The notes below the pieces were generated by a model. The model saw only the letters and a program-made list of their open reading frames with translations, ran no database searches and was not told where the DNA came from. From contig VAYV01000132.1 of assembly GCA_005883175.1 (NCBI GenBank), positions 3,510 through 9,781 of the forward strand: a stretch of DNA of 6,272 nucleotides, given 5' to 3'. This DNA is from Actinomycetota bacterium. GTDB taxonomy: Bacteria > Actinomycetota > AC-67. A program made the position numbers and the translations under genes. Positions 4,896-6,272 of the stretch are shown here, piece after piece (within the stretch, counting starts at the first letter, position 1; each line of letters starts with the position of its first letter).

Positions 4896-6272
4896 ATGGT
4901 GGCCGTCTACGACACGCTCGCGCGCGCGGTCGTTCCGATCGAGCCGGCCGACGGGCGCGCGCTCACGATGTACTCGTGCGGCCCCACGGTGTACCGGTAC
5001 GCGCACATCGGGAACCTCCGCACGTTCCTCATGGCCGACCTGATCCGGCGCGCGTTCGAGTACCAGGGCATCGAGGTCCGACAGATCCAGAACATCACCG
5101 ACGTCGGACACATGACCGATGAGCTGACCGACTCCGGGCGTGACCGCATGGAGCTCGCGGTAGAGGACGAGCAGCGTTCCGCACAGGAGATCGCCGACTT
5201 CTACACGCAAGCGTTCATGGAAGACACCGCGGCGTTCAACATCCAGCGCGCGGCCGACTACCCGAAGGCCAGCGAGTACATCGAGCAGATGATCGAGTTG
5301 AACGCCAAGCTGCTCGAACGGGAGCACGCCTACGAGGTCGGTGGCACCGTCTACTACGACGTCACGTCGTTCCCCGCGTACGGGCGTTTGTCGGGCAATA
5401 CGCTCGAACAGCTGCAGGCCGACCACCGCAAGGAGATCGGCGACTCGAACAAGCGACACCACGCCGACTTCGTTCTCTGGATGAACGCGGGCCCGCACCG
5501 GCTGATCACGTTCGACTCGCCGTGGGGCAAGGGCTACCCGGGATGGCACATCGAGTGTTCGGCGATGTCGATGGCGGCGTTCGGCGACAGGTTCGACCTA
5601 CACACCGGCGGCGAGGACAACGTCTTCCCGCACCACGAGGACGAGATCGCGCAGTCGGAAGGCGCGGTGGGCCACCAGGTCGTCGCGCACTGGGTGCACG
5701 GCGCGCACCTGCTGTCGGAAGGCCGCAAGATGGCCAAGAGCGCACAGAACTACTACGAGCTGCGCGACCTGAAGGAACGCGGGCACACGGAACCGCTCGC
5801 CGCGCGCCTGTTGTTCCTGCAGTCGCGGTACCGCGCACAGATGAACTTCACGCTCGACGCGCTGACGGCCGCCGGACGGACGCTCGAGCGCTGGCGCCGC
5901 CTCATCGCGAACTGGGCGGGCGAGCCGCAGGGCGGCTCGGACGTGGACGAGTACGAGAAACGGTTCCTGGAAGCGATGAACGACGACCTAGACACGCCGG
6001 CGATCATGGCGCTGGTGTCCGAAGTCAGCTCGAACGACAAGGTGTCGCGCGCCGATCGAGCGGCCCTGTTGCTCCGGTGGGATCGCTTCCTCGGGCTGGA
6101 CCTCGGGCGGGACGTCGGACGCACCGTCGAGGTGCCCTCGATGGTGCTCGAGCTGATCGAGCAGCGCGAGAAGGCGCGCGCGAAGAAGGACTACTCGACG
6201 GCCGACCGGGTGCGGCACAAGATCCTGTCGCTCGGGTTCGAAGTGGAAGACACGCCGGAGGGCCCGAAGCCC
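4896..6272 (+). CDS. cysS: Cysteinyl-tRNA synthetase (class Ia), 3'-truncated
   Basis: The enzyme attaches cysteine to tRNA-Cys in the cytosol. The window holds 459 residues with no stop, and the C-terminal signature EDTPEGPKP at the right edge implies only a few residues are missing. Zinc ligands are C28 (SCGPTVY), C221 (WHIECSAMS), H246 and E250 (PHHEDE), spaced exactly as C209, H234 and E238 of the E. coli enzyme. The signature motifs are HIGN (37-40) and KMAKS (278-282), an S-to-A variant of KMSKS. A DALR-type helical domain (about 300-400) and the terminal helical motif (about 418-459) make it CysS rather than the shorter, related MshC. Further in-frame ATGs lie at 4854, 4869 and 4887. 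ATG 4896 fits homology (VYDTL) and the -10 just upstream. No T-box or SD is evident. Confidence 0.96.
   Translation, partial: MVAVYDTLARAVVPIEPADGRALTMYSCGPTVYRYAHIGNLRTFLMADLIRRAFEYQGIEVRQIQNITDVGHMTDELTDSGRDRMELAVEDEQRSAQEIADFYTQAFMEDTAAFNIQRAADYPKASEYIEQMIELNAKLLEREHAYEVGGTVYYDVTSFPAYGRLSGNTLEQLQADHRKEIGDSNKRHHADFVLWMNAGPHRLITFDSPWGKGYPGWHIECSAMSMAAFGDRFDLHTGGEDNVFPHHEDEIAQSEGAVGHQVVAHWVHGAHLLSEGRKMAKSAQNYYELRDLKERGHTEPLAARLLFLQSRYRAQMNFTLDALTAAGRTLERWRRLIANWAGEPQGGSDVDEYEKRFLEAMNDDLDTPAIMALVSEVSSNDKVSRADRAALLLRWDRFLGLDLGRDVGRTVEVPSMVLELIEQREKARAKKDYSTADRVRHKILSLGFEVEDTPEGPKP

Noticed and set aside
4539..5549. A long minus-strand open frame of 336 codons.
   Set aside because: It lies antisense to cysS and overlaps the membrane-anchored protein gene. 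Composition is Arg/Val-rich with no recognisable motif, so it is a shadow.
4896..6272. Identification as MshC (mycothiol cysteine ligase), a CysS paralogue of Actinobacteria.
   Set aside because: The protein exceeds 459 residues and keeps the C-terminal tRNA-binding helices ending in EDTPEG, which the shorter MshC lacks.
1..6272. Search for tRNA/rRNA genes, CRISPR repeats, insertion sequences and attachment sites.
   Set aside because: No cloverleaf, regular direct repeats, transposase motifs or terminal inverted repeats were seen by eye.

Overview
The window is high-GC chromosomal DNA. A hand count of single 60-base lines gives about 62-63% GC inside cysS and about 52% in 3950-4750. It reads as an actinobacterial genome, probably an uncultivated or environmental Actinomycetota lineage. 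The reasons are a 7Fe FdxA-type ferredoxin of the actinobacterial kind, an F420-linked FrhB-type flavoprotein, a small protein resembling the SH3-like domain of Rv0428c-type acetyltransferases, and two genes whose TANNNT -10 boxes sit so close to the AUG that leaderless mRNAs are likely. I see no rRNA, tRNA, CRISPR array, transposase or phage gene. The species cannot be named from this sequence.

Layout: (1) 3-782 (+) is the C-terminal 259 residues of a coenzyme F420 hydrogenase/dehydrogenase beta-subunit (FrhB) family protein. It is cut by the left edge and converges on (2) an aldo/keto reductase at 779-1717 (-). Their stop codons share one CTAG. (3) A 79-bp divergent intergenic region with two strong Shine-Dalgarno (SD) sequences leads into an alpha/beta hydrolase at 1797-2570 (+). 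An 11-bp hairpin at 2577-2601 separates it from (4) the convergent ferredoxin gene fdxA, 2621-2947 (-), which has a clear TTGACA promoter flanked by a 9-bp inverted repeat. (5) Divergent from fdxA is a COG2945-type alpha/beta hydrolase at 3049-3702 (+), probably leaderless. It is translationally coupled to (6) an 83-residue SH3-like protein at 3699-3950 (+). (7) A lower-GC two-gene unit on the minus strand, 4752-3947, encodes a single-pass membrane-anchored protein of unknown function and a small two-helix membrane protein joined by a TAGTG stop/start overlap. (8) cysS (cysteinyl-tRNA synthetase) begins at about 4896 (+) and runs off the right edge only a few residues short of its expected end.

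No shared pathway is obvious. The window looks like housekeeping and redox genes in short transcription units, with frequent strand switches and very tight packing: two convergent pairs have overlapping stops and two co-directional pairs have stop/start overlaps. No intergenic stretch exceeds 300 bp. The longest, 4753-4895, holds two strong SD-like tracts for the minus-strand unit and a candidate cysS -10. The least explained parts are the lower-GC membrane pair, the stand-alone SH3-like protein and the inverted repeat around the fdxA promoter. I found no convincing new defence or mobile system.
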